This document shows, in pieces, positions 7,157-14,282 of a DNA stretch of 64,000 bases (position 1 is its first letter; every line of letters begins with the position of its first letter). The translations under genes and the position numbers were made by a program. Source of the DNA: CAYMCO01 sp964388955 (GTDB lineage: Bacteria > Chloroflexota > Anaerolineae > Anaerolineales > E44-bin32); contig CAYMCO010000003.1 of NCBI GenBank assembly GCA_964388955.1, positions 140,413 through 204,412 of the forward strand. Reading direction: 5' to 3'. The notes below the pieces were generated by a model. That model did no database searches. It was not told where the DNA came from and saw only the letters and a list, made by a program, of their open reading frames with translations.

Positions 7157-8317
7157 CTACGGAGGCGCAGTATCGTGTCCGTCCCCCGCACGCATATTCT
7201 CCCGCGCCGCTCCAACCAGAATGCCATCCAGCTCATCCATGGAGAGGGGGCAGTCCGCTCCCATGGCCTTGATGCGCGCGGTCGCACCGCGTATCTGCTC
7301 CTCGTTCAGCCGCAGCTTCAGCAGTCTTGCCCGGTGGGCCACCGCATTCCAGCCCGTCAGCCGGTGGGCGATATGCAGTTTGCGTTCCAGACCGAAGTCC
7401 GACGGATCTATCCCCTCGTAGGTCCGCGGGTCGTTGAGCAGCGCGTTGGTGTGGATGCCGGCCTTGTGAGCGAAGGCCGTGTGGCCGGTGATCGGGTTGT
7501 TGAAAGGCACCTCTAGGCCAACCATCGCGGCGACCATGTCCTCCAATGCCACCAGTTGGCCCAGCGCATATTTGGCCACCAGCCCACGATCCACAGTGTA
7601 CAGACGGGCGATCAAGCCGCCCAGGGAGGTGATGCCATTGCGTTCCCCGATCCCCAGGATGCTGGTGTTGATGTGGGTCGCGCCCGCCTCGAGCGCGCAG
7701 AGGGCGTTTGCGACGGCGCAGCCGCTGTCGTTGTGGGTATGAAATTCAATCCCGCATGAGACCACTTCCCTCACAGCGTGCACCAGGACGGAGGTCTCTC
7801 CCGGGGTCGCCGTTCCCAGCGTGTCGGCCAGGCCAACCCGATCAACCCGCATCGCCTCCAGGGTTTCGAACAGCTTGGCCAGATCCTCCCAGCGGCTGCG
7901 GAAGCTGTCCTCGGCGCTGAAACGCACCTCGAGGCCACAATCCTGCAGGAATGGGACGACCTGTCGGGCGCGATCGATGATCTCTTCGATCGTCATGCCG
8001 TGGCTGTGCCGCTGCATCTGTGGCGACGTCCCAACCGCAATGTTCACGCCGGCCACTCCAGTTCCCGCCACCTTGCGGGCATCGCCCATATGGCATCGGA
8101 TGTGTGTCAGGACGCGGGCCCGCAGCCCGAGATTGCAGATCTGCCTGCAATGCACTTCACTGCCCGGCCAGGCCGCCGGGGAGGTCAATTCGATATACTC
8201 CACGCCGAATCGATCCAGGGCTTGGGCGATGCGGATCTTCTGTTCGAGGGTGAATTCCGCGCTCAGGAATTGCTCGCCTTCCCTCAGGGTGGTGTCGATG
8301 AGTGAGCAGTTCAGCAT
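7157..8317 (-). CDS. homocitrate synthase (alpha-aminoadipate lysine pathway)
   Basis: A 386-residue member of the HMGL/isopropylmalate synthase TIM-barrel family, condensing 2-oxoglutarate with acetyl-CoA to homocitrate. LIDTTLREGEQF at the N-terminus (catalytic Arg and metal Asp), GLADTLGTATP in the middle and the metal-binding HTHNDSG are all present, followed by the signature NTSILGIGERNGITSLGG. There is no C-terminal LeuA regulatory domain, as in NifV/LysS-type homocitrate synthases of similar length. It is the last gene of the lysW operon, which makes homocitrate rather than isopropylmalate or citramalate the likely product. The ATG at 8317 has AAGGGGCG upstream. Homoaconitase and homoisocitrate dehydrogenase are not in the window. 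Confidence 0.88.
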   Translation of the reverse strand: MLNCSLIDTTLREGEQFLSAEFTLEQKIRIAQALDRFGVEYIELTSPAAWPGSEVHCRQICNLGLRARVLTHIRCHMGDARKVAGTGVAGVNIAVGTSPQMQRHSHGMTIEEIIDRARQVVPFLQDCGLEVRFSAEDSFRSRWEDLAKLFETLEAMRVDRVGLADTLGTATPGETSVLVHAVREVVSCGIEFHTHNDSGCAVANALCALEAGATHINTSILGIGERNGITSLGGLIARLYTVDRGLVAKYALGQLVALEDMVAAMVGLEVPFNNPITGHTAFAHKAGIHTNALLNDPRTYEGIDPSDFGLERKLHIAHRLTGWNAVAHRARLLKLRLNEEQIRGATARIKAMGADCPLSMDELDGILVGAARENMRAGDGHDTAPP

Positions 8318-8328
8318 GCTTGCGCCCC

Positions 8329-9417
8329 TTATGCTTCGCCCATGAGATCGCTCAGGGCCAGGGATATGACGTCAATTGCTCGTAGGAATTCATCCAGATG
8401 GATATGCTCCTGTCCGGAGTGATCGAGCCGAGAATCTCCGGGGCCATAGGCCGCGATGGGGCAACCCCACGCCGGGCCCACTAGGTTCATGTCCGATGTG
8501 CCGGTCTTGTACACGAAGCGCGGCCGCCCGCCATAGGACCGGATGGATCGGACCAGCGCCCGGGTCACCGCCGTGTTTTTCTCCGCCCGAAAGGCCGACA
8601 CATGTCCGGAGAATTGCAGGTGGTCAGCGGGCAGGGCAGTGCGGACCCTTTCCTCAACCTCGGAAGGATCGGCATCGGGAGGAAGGCGGAACTCCACCTG
8701 CATCTGCGCCCACAATGCCCCATCCTCTCTCCCGCTGTTCAGCGCCCTCAGGGAGACGCTCGTGCGGTGGAAATGCCCCGCATCATTTCCCCCGTTAGTG
8801 GCGAGGATTCGGTTGATGGTGAGCCAGCGTTCGACGGCCAACTCGGCCGGCGTGCGGGCCGGAGCAGCGCTGTGTAGGGCTGGTCCGCGATGGCACCAGT
8901 CGAGCGAGAGGCGGCCTTTGTAGCCGAGCGTGACCCGGTCCCAGCCGCTCGGCTCGCCGATCAGGCATGCGGCCGGGCTGTATCGGCCCAGCGCATGCCG
9001 GGCGCCCCCGCTGCTCTCGACTTCCTCCTGGGTGGCGCCGATCACGATCAGGCGGACGCCGTCCGGGACATCCGTCCTGCTGGCAGCGGCCGCAAAAGCC
9101 GCCAGCGGGCCTTTGGCATCCACCGCCCCTCGGCCGTAGAGCAGCCGCCCCTCCAATCGGGGCGGGATGACCTCCGGTACGGTATCGATATGGCCCAGAA
9201 GCACGATCTCCCGCCTTCCATCGCCCTTGATCCCCACCGCATTGCCGGCAGCGTCGATCTTGGCGGCCAAGCCGTGACGGGCCATCCAATCCACGAGACA
9301 TGCCGCCGCTTCCGCTTCGTCTTCGGAGGGACTAGGGATGGAGACAAGCTTGTGCAGCAGGCGCTCCGCCGCCGTTGTCAGGGCGGCGGAGCGCCGAGGT
9401 TGGGCATCAATTGCCAT
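8329..9417 (-). CDS. lysK: [LysW]-lysine hydrolase LysK
   Basis: An M20-type metallopeptidase (362 residues from the chosen start) that would release lysine from the LysW carrier. Zinc-site motifs are visible: LLGHIDTVPEV (His and Asp), GRGAVDAKGPLAAF (Asp), GATQEEVESSGG (catalytic Glu-Glu), GEPSGWDRVTLGYKG, and near the C-terminus KTGTSDMNLVGP with HSGQEHI. The start at 9417 has GGAGGACGCCT directly upstream; the ATG at 9435 would add six residues. The 5' end overlaps the lysJ 3' end by about ten bases. LysK homologues can also act on LysW-ornithine, but a separate acetylated arginine pathway is present here. Confidence 0.88.
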   Translation of the reverse strand: MAIDAQPRRSAALTTAAERLLHKLVSIPSPSEDEAEAAACLVDWMARHGLAAKIDAAGNAVGIKGDGRREIVLLGHIDTVPEVIPPRLEGRLLYGRGAVDAKGPLAAFAAAASRTDVPDGVRLIVIGATQEEVESSGGARHALGRYSPAACLIGEPSGWDRVTLGYKGRLSLDWCHRGPALHSAAPARTPAELAVERWLTINRILATNGGNDAGHFHRTSVSLRALNSGREDGALWAQMQVEFRLPPDADPSEVEERVRTALPADHLQFSGHVSAFRAEKNTAVTRALVRSIRSYGGRPRFVYKTGTSDMNLVGPAWGCPIAAYGPGDSRLDHSGQEHIHLDEFLRAIDVISLALSDLMGEA

Positions 9418-10600
9418 AGGCGTCCTCCAGGGCATCGATAATGGTCCGGCTCGCCCCCATAAGGATCTCTTGATCGATGATCAGCGGCGGCAGCAGCCGC
9501 AGGACGGTGCTGCCCGCCGAGAGGGCGAGGACGTGCCGGCGCAGCAGAGATTTGAGGACGGGCGTGGCCCGCCGGCGCAGCTCGATGCCGATCATGAGAC
9601 CCAATCCCCGCACCTCCCGGATGAGAGGGTGCTCCAGCGCTCGCATCCGTTGCATGAGCGCCTCTCCGGCCTCCCCCCCTCGCTGATAGAGCTTCTCCCG
9701 TTTCAGCACCTCGAGCGTTGCCAGCGCCGCCGCGCAGGCGAGCGGATTTCCGCCGAAGGTACTTCCGTGACTGTGCGGTGCGAAGGCCCCCAATTCATCC
9801 CTCCATGCCACCACCCCCATGGGCAATCCGCCCGCGATGCCCTTGCCCAGGCAGATCACATCCGGCGAGAGCCCGTGGTGCTCAAAGGAGAACCAGCAGC
9901 CGGTACGGCCCAAGCCGGTTTGGATTTCGTCCACGACCAGCAGCGCACCCCGCGCCCGGCAGATCCGGGCCGCCTGCGATAGGAATTCTCCCCTGAGCGG
10001 ACGCACCCCGCCTTCCCCCTGAACGACTTCCAGCAGTACGGCCGCGGTATGGGCGCCGATGGAGCGTTCGGCGGCCCCGGTGTCGCCCGCAGGGATGAGA
10101 TGAAAACCCGGCACAAGCGGGCGGAAGGGCTCTCGATATTTCGGATTCCAAGTGGCCGACAAAGCACCCAGGGTCCGACCGTGAAAGGCACCTCGCAGCG
10201 AGAGGATTTCCGGCCGTCCGGTGAGCAGGCGGGCAAGTTTCACCGCCGCTTCGATCGCCTCGGCCCCCGAGTTGCATAGGAAGAAGCGCCACATCCCCGG
10301 GGGGAGGATTTCCTGCAGCTGCGAATACAGGCGGGACCGCATGTCGTTGTAGAAGATCTCGGGGCAGGTGATCAGCCGCCGCGCCTGCCTCTGAACGGCC
10401 TCAACCAGCGCGGGATGGCTGTGGCCAAGCAGCGCCACCCCATGCCCGCTGGTCAAGTCCAGATACGCCTCCCCTGATTCATCGTACAGGGTTGAGCCTT
10501 CTCCTCTGACGATGGCCACCGGACGCTTCGAATACGCGCCGGAGGTGTGCCTGTTCTCATGCATCTCTATAACCCTGGAGCTCGAGTTGCTGGCCGGCAT
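9407..10600 (-). CDS. lysJ: [LysW]-aminoadipate semialdehyde transaminase LysJ
   Basis: A class-III aminotransferase of 397 residues converting LysW-aminoadipate semialdehyde to LysW-lysine. It shows CNSGAEAIEAAVK (109-121), GAFHGRTLGALSAT, the Asp motif LVVDEIQTGLGRTG (221-234) and the PLP Lys in CLGKGIAGGLPMG (K253). The ATG at 10600 follows a strong GAAGGAGG; a downstream Met (10564) is less well placed. It overlaps lysZ by 34 bases and lysK by about ten, so the genes are tightly coupled. Separation from argD (3699-4895) is by operon membership. Confidence 0.88.
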   Translation of the reverse strand: MPASNSSSRVIEMHENRHTSGAYSKRPVAIVRGEGSTLYDESGEAYLDLTSGHGVALLGHSHPALVEAVQRQARRLITCPEIFYNDMRSRLYSQLQEILPPGMWRFFLCNSGAEAIEAAVKLARLLTGRPEILSLRGAFHGRTLGALSATWNPKYREPFRPLVPGFHLIPAGDTGAAERSIGAHTAAVLLEVVQGEGGVRPLRGEFLSQAARICRARGALLVVDEIQTGLGRTGCWFSFEHHGLSPDVICLGKGIAGGLPMGVVAWRDELGAFAPHSHGSTFGGNPLACAAALATLEVLKREKLYQRGGEAGEALMQRMRALEHPLIREVRGLGLMIGIELRRRATPVLKSLLRRHVLALSAGSTVLRLLPPLIIDQEILMGASRTIIDALEDAYGN

Positions 10601-11436
10601 GGGTCATTCCTCCTTCCTCTCTGGATCCCAAACCACGTCCCGCCGCCCGCCAAGGCCGCTTGCAGGGGGTTCGATAGCCGCCCATCGGCGATGGCCGCCC
10701 TGGGCACGCCTCCCTGTGCAGCCCTCTTCATGCTCATTACCTTCTGTCTCATGCGCCCCTGGGCCCAATCCAGTGCAGAATCGATCTCAGAGAAGGAAAT
10801 ATGCCGGATGAGATCTTGCTGGTGTGGAAAATCCCGGAAAAGGCCGGCCACGTTGGACAGGCAGATGAACAGATCAGCGCCAACCGTGCCTGCGATCTCG
10901 GCCGCCGCCCGGTCCCCATCCACATTGAGGAATCCGTCCTCCGGGCTGTGGGCCAATGCGGGTATGACAGGCACCTGGTCGAAAGCCAGGATTTCGTGGA
11001 TGAGCTCCCACCGCACCTCCCGAATGAGGCCGGAGTAGTCGTCGCGAATGATTTGTGCGCGCCCATCATGGACATGGCGCAGATGGCGTTTCCGCTCGCC
11101 GAGCAGAACGCAGCAGCCCGCCAGTGTCAGCCCGACGGCGTGCAGGCCGGCGCGGTCGAGATGGCCGAGCAGCTCCGCGTTTACCGACCGGAGCGCAGCC
11201 ACGTAAACATCCCGCATCCTGGGACCGGTGTACCGGCTGACGTAACCCGAGAGAGAGGTGAGATAACGGACCGGCAGGCCCGCCTCGGATGCCATCTGGT
11301 CCACCCGGCTGGAGCCGCCGTGGACGACGATGACCCGCGTCCCTCTCCGAAAGAGGCGCTCGATGTCTCTGCATACGGCTGGCAGGTCGAGGCCCTCGGC
11401 GCCCCCGATTTTGATGACCAGCAGATCCTCCCGCAT
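10567..11436 (-). CDS. lysZ: [LysW]-aminoadipate kinase LysZ
   Basis: An amino-acid kinase (289 residues) that phosphorylates the aminoadipate carried on LysW. The N-terminus has VIKIGGAEG; VIVVHGGSSRVDQMA gives the substrate loop; FLNVDGDRAAAEIAGTVGADLFICLSNVAG and GRMRQKVMSMKRAAQGGVPRAAIADG form the nucleotide site. It differs from ArgB in having the SRYTGPRMRDVYV stretch after the first domain, where the LysZ type contacts the carrier. The ATG at 11436 is preceded by GGGAGGAAACCTC. It sits between lysY and lysJ in the operon. Confidence 0.88.
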   Translation of the reverse strand: MREDLLVIKIGGAEGLDLPAVCRDIERLFRRGTRVIVVHGGSSRVDQMASEAGLPVRYLTSLSGYVSRYTGPRMRDVYVAALRSVNAELLGHLDRAGLHAVGLTLAGCCVLLGERKRHLRHVHDGRAQIIRDDYSGLIREVRWELIHEILAFDQVPVIPALAHSPEDGFLNVDGDRAAAEIAGTVGADLFICLSNVAGLFRDFPHQQDLIRHISFSEIDSALDWAQGRMRQKVMSMKRAAQGGVPRAAIADGRLSNPLQAALAGGGTWFGIQRGRRNDPCRPATRAPGL

Positions 11437-11478
11437 GAGGTTTCCTCCCGAATGATGGCCGGGTGACGGCTCCCCGTC

Positions 11479-12516
11479 TCAGATGGGGTGCAGGCCGGGA
11501 AACATCAGGCCGGCCCGCTCATCCAAACCCAGCATCAGGTTCATGACCTGCACCGCGGTCCCCGCTCCACCTTTCATCAGATTGTCCAGCGCGGATACCA
11601 TGACGAGGGCCTTCGAATCCGGGTCGAAGTGCAGGCCGATTTCGCAGACGTTGGTCCCGGCCAGGATCTTGGGCTCGGGGAATCGATATCCCCCGCGTCG
11701 ATTCGCCAAAAGGCGCACAAACGGCTCCTCTCGGTAGGCGTTTTGGTAGAGATTCCAGACATCGCGCACTGTGGCCACAGGCGCGCCGGGTTGCAGGAAG
11801 CAGTGCGCCGTGAGATGGGCGCCGCGCACCAGCTCGACGGCGGTCATCGCGATACGCAATGGGATGTCTCCCAGCTCCTGCCTCACTTCAGCCAGATGAC
11901 GGTGCCCGGAGGGGCTGTACAGTCGGACCACGCCGCTGCGCTCGGGGTGGTGAGAGCCCGGGTTATGCTGTGTCCCTCCTTCGGAGGAGCCGACCTTGAC
12001 CTCGCCTGTCACTTGCTCCAGCCATCCGGCGTCGGCCAATGGGCCCAAGGCGAGGTTGATCAGAGTGGCGTTGCATCCCACGCCGGAGGCCAACGTGGCG
12101 CCTCGCAGGGCCTCCCGGTGGCGCTCCGGGAGACCGTACACGAAGTGCTCGAGCCAATTCGGGGCAGGATGCTCCCAGCCGTACCAGCGCTTGTAGTCCC
12201 CCGGGTCATGCAGGCGGAAATCCGCCGAGCAGTCGATCAGGTGCGGAGCGAGCGCCGCATATTGCTCAATACGCTCGGCCGCCTCTCCGTGGGGCAGCGC
12301 CAGGAACAACACGTCGCAGGGGCACAGGTCCCCCGGATCGCAGAATCGCAGATCCAGGTAGCCCCTCAGATTCGGATGGGCAGCGCCCACGTGCTGCCCG
12401 CTTAGCCCCCGGGAGCTTGCCTGGGCGAGTTCAACCCCCGGATGGAAGGCCAACAGACGGAGGAGCTCGCCGCCGATGTATCCGGAGCCACCTGCGATGG
12501 AGGCTCTCATGATCAT
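11479..12516 (-). CDS. lysY: [LysW]-aminoadipyl-6-phosphate reductase LysY
   Basis: A 345-residue ArgC-family reductase. The dinucleotide-binding start ASIAGGSGYIGGELLRLL, the conserved VGCNATLINLAL containing the catalytic Cys (LysY-type in place of the ArgC PGCYPT), GSSEGGTQHNPGSHHPERSG and SPSGHRHLAEVRQEL are visible. The GC-N-ATL variant and the GSSEGG block separate it from argC (5700-6704). The start at 12516 has GAGAGGGGAT upstream; an ATG six bases further in is equally close. The coding end of lysX overlaps the upstream alternative start. It would use NADPH to make LysW-aminoadipate semialdehyde. Confidence 0.9.
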   Translation of the reverse strand: MIMRASIAGGSGYIGGELLRLLAFHPGVELAQASSRGLSGQHVGAAHPNLRGYLDLRFCDPGDLCPCDVLFLALPHGEAAERIEQYAALAPHLIDCSADFRLHDPGDYKRWYGWEHPAPNWLEHFVYGLPERHREALRGATLASGVGCNATLINLALGPLADAGWLEQVTGEVKVGSSEGGTQHNPGSHHPERSGVVRLYSPSGHRHLAEVRQELGDIPLRIAMTAVELVRGAHLTAHCFLQPGAPVATVRDVWNLYQNAYREEPFVRLLANRRGGYRFPEPKILAGTNVCEIGLHFDPDSKALVMVSALDNLMKGGAGTAVQVMNLMLGLDERAGLMFPGLHPI

Positions 12517-12518
12517 GC

Positions 12519-13397
12519 CTATCCCCTCTCCCATTCAGCCCCCGTCTGCTCAGCCGCCATCTTGAGGGCGTATTCTGCGATCTTGGCGGGGATATCCACC
12601 CCGGTGGGAGCGATGCTGTTGCGAAACTCGACGTTGTGGTTGACCTCGTTGACCAGATACCCCTCCCGGGTTTCGAAGAGGTCCACCGCGAGCACGCCGC
12701 CTCCTACCGCCTGGGCTGCCCTGATGCTGATCTTCTCCAGCTCCGGGGTGAGCGCGCACTTACTGGCTACCCCACCGCGAGCAGTGTTCGTGATCCAGTG
12801 GGCCGAGGAGCGATAGATCGCGCTGATGACGTGATCGCCCACCACGGTTGTACGCACGTCGCGGCCGCCTTTTTTTTCGATGAAGGGCTGCACGTAGCAA
12901 GTCTTGTGCATGTAGCTGCCCAGGGTGAAGCGGTCCTCCAGAACGGCTTCCGCCGCGTCCCGGTCATTGATCTTGGCCAACAATCGGCCCCAGGATCCGG
13001 CCAGCGGCTTGAGCACCGTGGGGAATCCAAGCCCCTCCATGCTCTTCAAGCAGGCCAACTGGCTGAAGCTCACCCGCACCGGGGCCTGCGGTACGTCATG
13101 TTTCGCCAGCGCCAGGGTGGTACGCAGCTTATCGGCGCAGGTCCCGACGGCCCGCGAGCAGTTGAGCGTTTGCAGCCCCCAAGCTTCCAAGATGGCCAGC
13201 GTGGACAGTGATCTTGAGCTGCTGAGGCTGCGTTGCATGATCAGGTCGAATTCCATCAAGACGGGATCGGGTTGCAGGGGATCGAGGATCAGGTCCCGCT
13301 CCTGAATGAGCTCCGGGGAGACGCCCATTCGCTGGAGGGCTTCGACCAGCAGCTTCTCCTCTTGCCTCACCCGGGAGACGATCATGCCGATGCGCAT
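12519..13397 (-). CDS. lysX: alpha-aminoadipate-LysW ligase LysX (ATP-grasp)
   Basis: A 292-residue ATP-grasp ligase that joins the alpha-amino group of aminoadipate to the C-terminal Glu of LysW. It resembles RimK: the N-terminal domain starts MRIGMIVSRVRQEEKLL, SLSTLAILEAWGLQTLN precedes the ATP-grasp, FPTVLKPLAGSWGRLLAKI holds the ATP Lys, and the metal site lies in AVDLFETREGYLVNEVNHNVEFRNS, including the NHNVEF loop typical of LysX. The ATG at 13397 comes one base after the lysW stop codon (TGA-T-ATG) with GGGGGAG in the lysW end, so this start is well supported against a 16-residue longer frame. Confidence 0.92.
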   Translation of the reverse strand: MRIGMIVSRVRQEEKLLVEALQRMGVSPELIQERDLILDPLQPDPVLMEFDLIMQRSLSSSRSLSTLAILEAWGLQTLNCSRAVGTCADKLRTTLALAKHDVPQAPVRVSFSQLACLKSMEGLGFPTVLKPLAGSWGRLLAKINDRDAAEAVLEDRFTLGSYMHKTCYVQPFIEKKGGRDVRTTVVGDHVISAIYRSSAHWITNTARGGVASKCALTPELEKISIRAAQAVGGGVLAVDLFETREGYLVNEVNHNVEFRNSIAPTGVDIPAKIAEYALKMAAEQTGAEWERG

Positions 13398-13398
13398 A

Positions 13399-13569
13399 TC
13401 ACTCCCCCCAGTCCTCTTCGATCTCCGGCGCCAGGGCCAGCTCAAGGGGATCCAGGGCGATTATTTCTAACTCCACGCCGCAATCCGGGCAGGGGAGTAT
13501 CTCGTTGGGCAGCGGTTGCTCGGGGAGCTCGATCGATGCGCCGCATTCCACACACTCAGCTGTTGTCAT
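13399..13569 (-). CDS. lysW: amino-group carrier protein LysW
   Basis: The 56-residue carrier on which lysine is built. Two zinc-knuckle pairs are visible (CVECG near residues 6-10 and CPDCG near 27-31), followed by an acidic region ending EIEEDWGE. The terminal EDWGE motif is diagnostic of LysW; the final Glu receives the amino group of aminoadipate. The frame is open further upstream, but the ATG at 13569 gives the canonical protein and has GAGGAGG a few bases before it. It is the first gene of the lysine operon and is separated from the leader peptide by about 240 bases including the attenuator. Confidence 0.95.
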   Translation of the reverse strand: MTTAECVECGASIELPEQPLPNEILPCPDCGVELEIIALDPLELALAPEIEEDWGE

Positions 13570-13604
13570 GGTTAGCCTCCTCAGTTTGATGGATACAAAG
13601 TCAA

Positions 13605-13636
13605 ACCGGCGGTCCGGTTGGATCTGGACCGCCGGT
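13605..13636 (-). repeat. strong hairpin in the lysW 5' untranslated region
   Basis: ACCGGCGGTCC and GGACCGCCGGT form an 11-bp perfect stem with a short loop. On the minus strand it is followed by TTTGACTTTG, a weak T-rich stretch. It lies between the attenuator terminator and lysW and has no counterpart in the arg leader. It may be a second terminator or a structure protecting the mRNA 5' end. Confidence 0.6.
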
Positions 13637-13746
13637 CTCGCCGCCATGAAAGAGGCGCGCACAGCTATCCAGATCCGGGATCCGGCTTCTTGGCGCGCTT
13701 CTGGGTTGATTTCGCAGTGAGAACTTGGCTCATCGCCTGCTCGCCG

Positions 13747-13778
13747 AAAATAAAAAGGCCGGCCTCTGTCTGGCCGGT
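13747..13778 (-). terminator. attenuator terminator of the lysine operon
   Basis: On the minus strand CCGGCC and GGCCGG (13759-13764 and 13772-13777) pair around AGACAGA and are followed by CC-TTTTT-A-TTTT. The 5' side contains GCCAGAC (complement of 13768-13774), complementary to GTCTGGC in the last codons of the leader peptide (complement of 13813-13819), the same seven-base antiterminator as in the arg leader, with a loop of about 38 bases. Confidence 0.8.
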
Positions 13779-13809
13779 CATCTCTCTCAGGAAGAATGTG
13801 CGTGCAGCA

Positions 13810-13878
13810 CTAGCCAGACGGCGTCTGAATTCGCTCCTTGGCGCACTTCTTTGCAAGAGTGTCGCGTAGACTGCTCAT
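13810..13878 (-). CDS. lysine-operon leader peptide (22 aa)
   Basis: A short ORF from ATG 13878 to TAG at 13810. It begins MSSLRDTLAKKC, has Lys at residues 10, 11 and 14 (all AAG) and ends IQTPSG. Its ATG is ten bases after the -10 box, identical to the arg leader spacing, so it too is nearly leaderless and lacks a Shine-Dalgarno. Its last three sense codons (CCG TCT GGC) are the same as in the arg leader and form the antiterminator strand. CAGAC just before them could also pair with GTCTG as a competing small hairpin. The Lys codons precede the antiterminator by 15-30 bases, where a stalled ribosome would leave it exposed. Confidence 0.75.
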   Translation of the reverse strand: MSSLRDTLAKKCAKERIQTPSG

Positions 13879-13888
13879 AATCGCGAAG

Positions 13889-13917
13889 AAGATATCAGAA
13901 TAACTCAATCCTGTCAA
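13889..13917 (-). promoter_or_regulatory. sigma70-type promoter of the lysine operon
   Basis: On the minus strand: -35 TTGACA (complement of 13912-13917), 17-base spacer, -10 TATCTT (complement of 13889-13894). Predicted transcription start near 13882, three to five bases before the leader-peptide ATG. It is divergent from the metY promoter about 30 bases away. Confidence 0.75.
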
Positions 13918-13947
13918 TAGGTCGCCCTGAGCTGGCCTCGCTTGAAC

Positions 13948-13975
13948 TTGACACCGCGGTGCGGGATGCTATAGT
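13948..13975 (+). promoter_or_regulatory. sigma70-type promoter of metY
   Basis: TTGACA at 13948-13953, 16-base spacer, TATAGT at 13970-13975. The metY start lies about 300 bases downstream, so the transcript has a long leader (13982-14282). I looked for a SAM riboswitch core in that leader and did not recognise one. Confidence 0.65.
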
Positions 13976-13981
13976 CAGAGT

Positions 13982-14282
13982 TTCTGCTGAACGGAAGCAT
14001 GGGCCTCTTGTCCTCGGGGGTGGGGGGTTGCTCTTGTGAGGCATGGGCGGACTGGTGCAGAACAGGCATGATCCCCGGTTCAGGGGGTGGCGGATCCGGC
14101 GGGTCGCACCGGGCCATCAGATCGCCAAAGAGGCTGGGATTTCCTCATGCTGATCGGATATAAGTTGCGGGCTGTGCCCTCGGCGCTTGAGGTGATCTGA
14201 TCAGCAAAGCAAATCGGCTCCAGTCTTCTTGAGGTGGCAGCCCACAGCTTCCATACCAATCTCAGCAACTCGAGGAGGGAGC
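13982..14282 (+). other. long metY leader without a recognised element
   Basis: About 300 untranslated bases. A 54-codon frame (13999-14163) with three Cys codons in its first 20 positions is present but lacks a convincing ribosome site and shows no family resemblance. No intrinsic terminator with a T-run, T-box specifier region or SAM-binding core was recognised. Confidence 0.4.

Noticed and set aside
13982..14282. SAM riboswitch or Cys-rich leader peptide upstream of metY
   Set aside because: The leader is long enough and a 54-codon frame has three early Cys codons, but no SAM-binding core, no terminator with T-run and no ribosome site were recognised.
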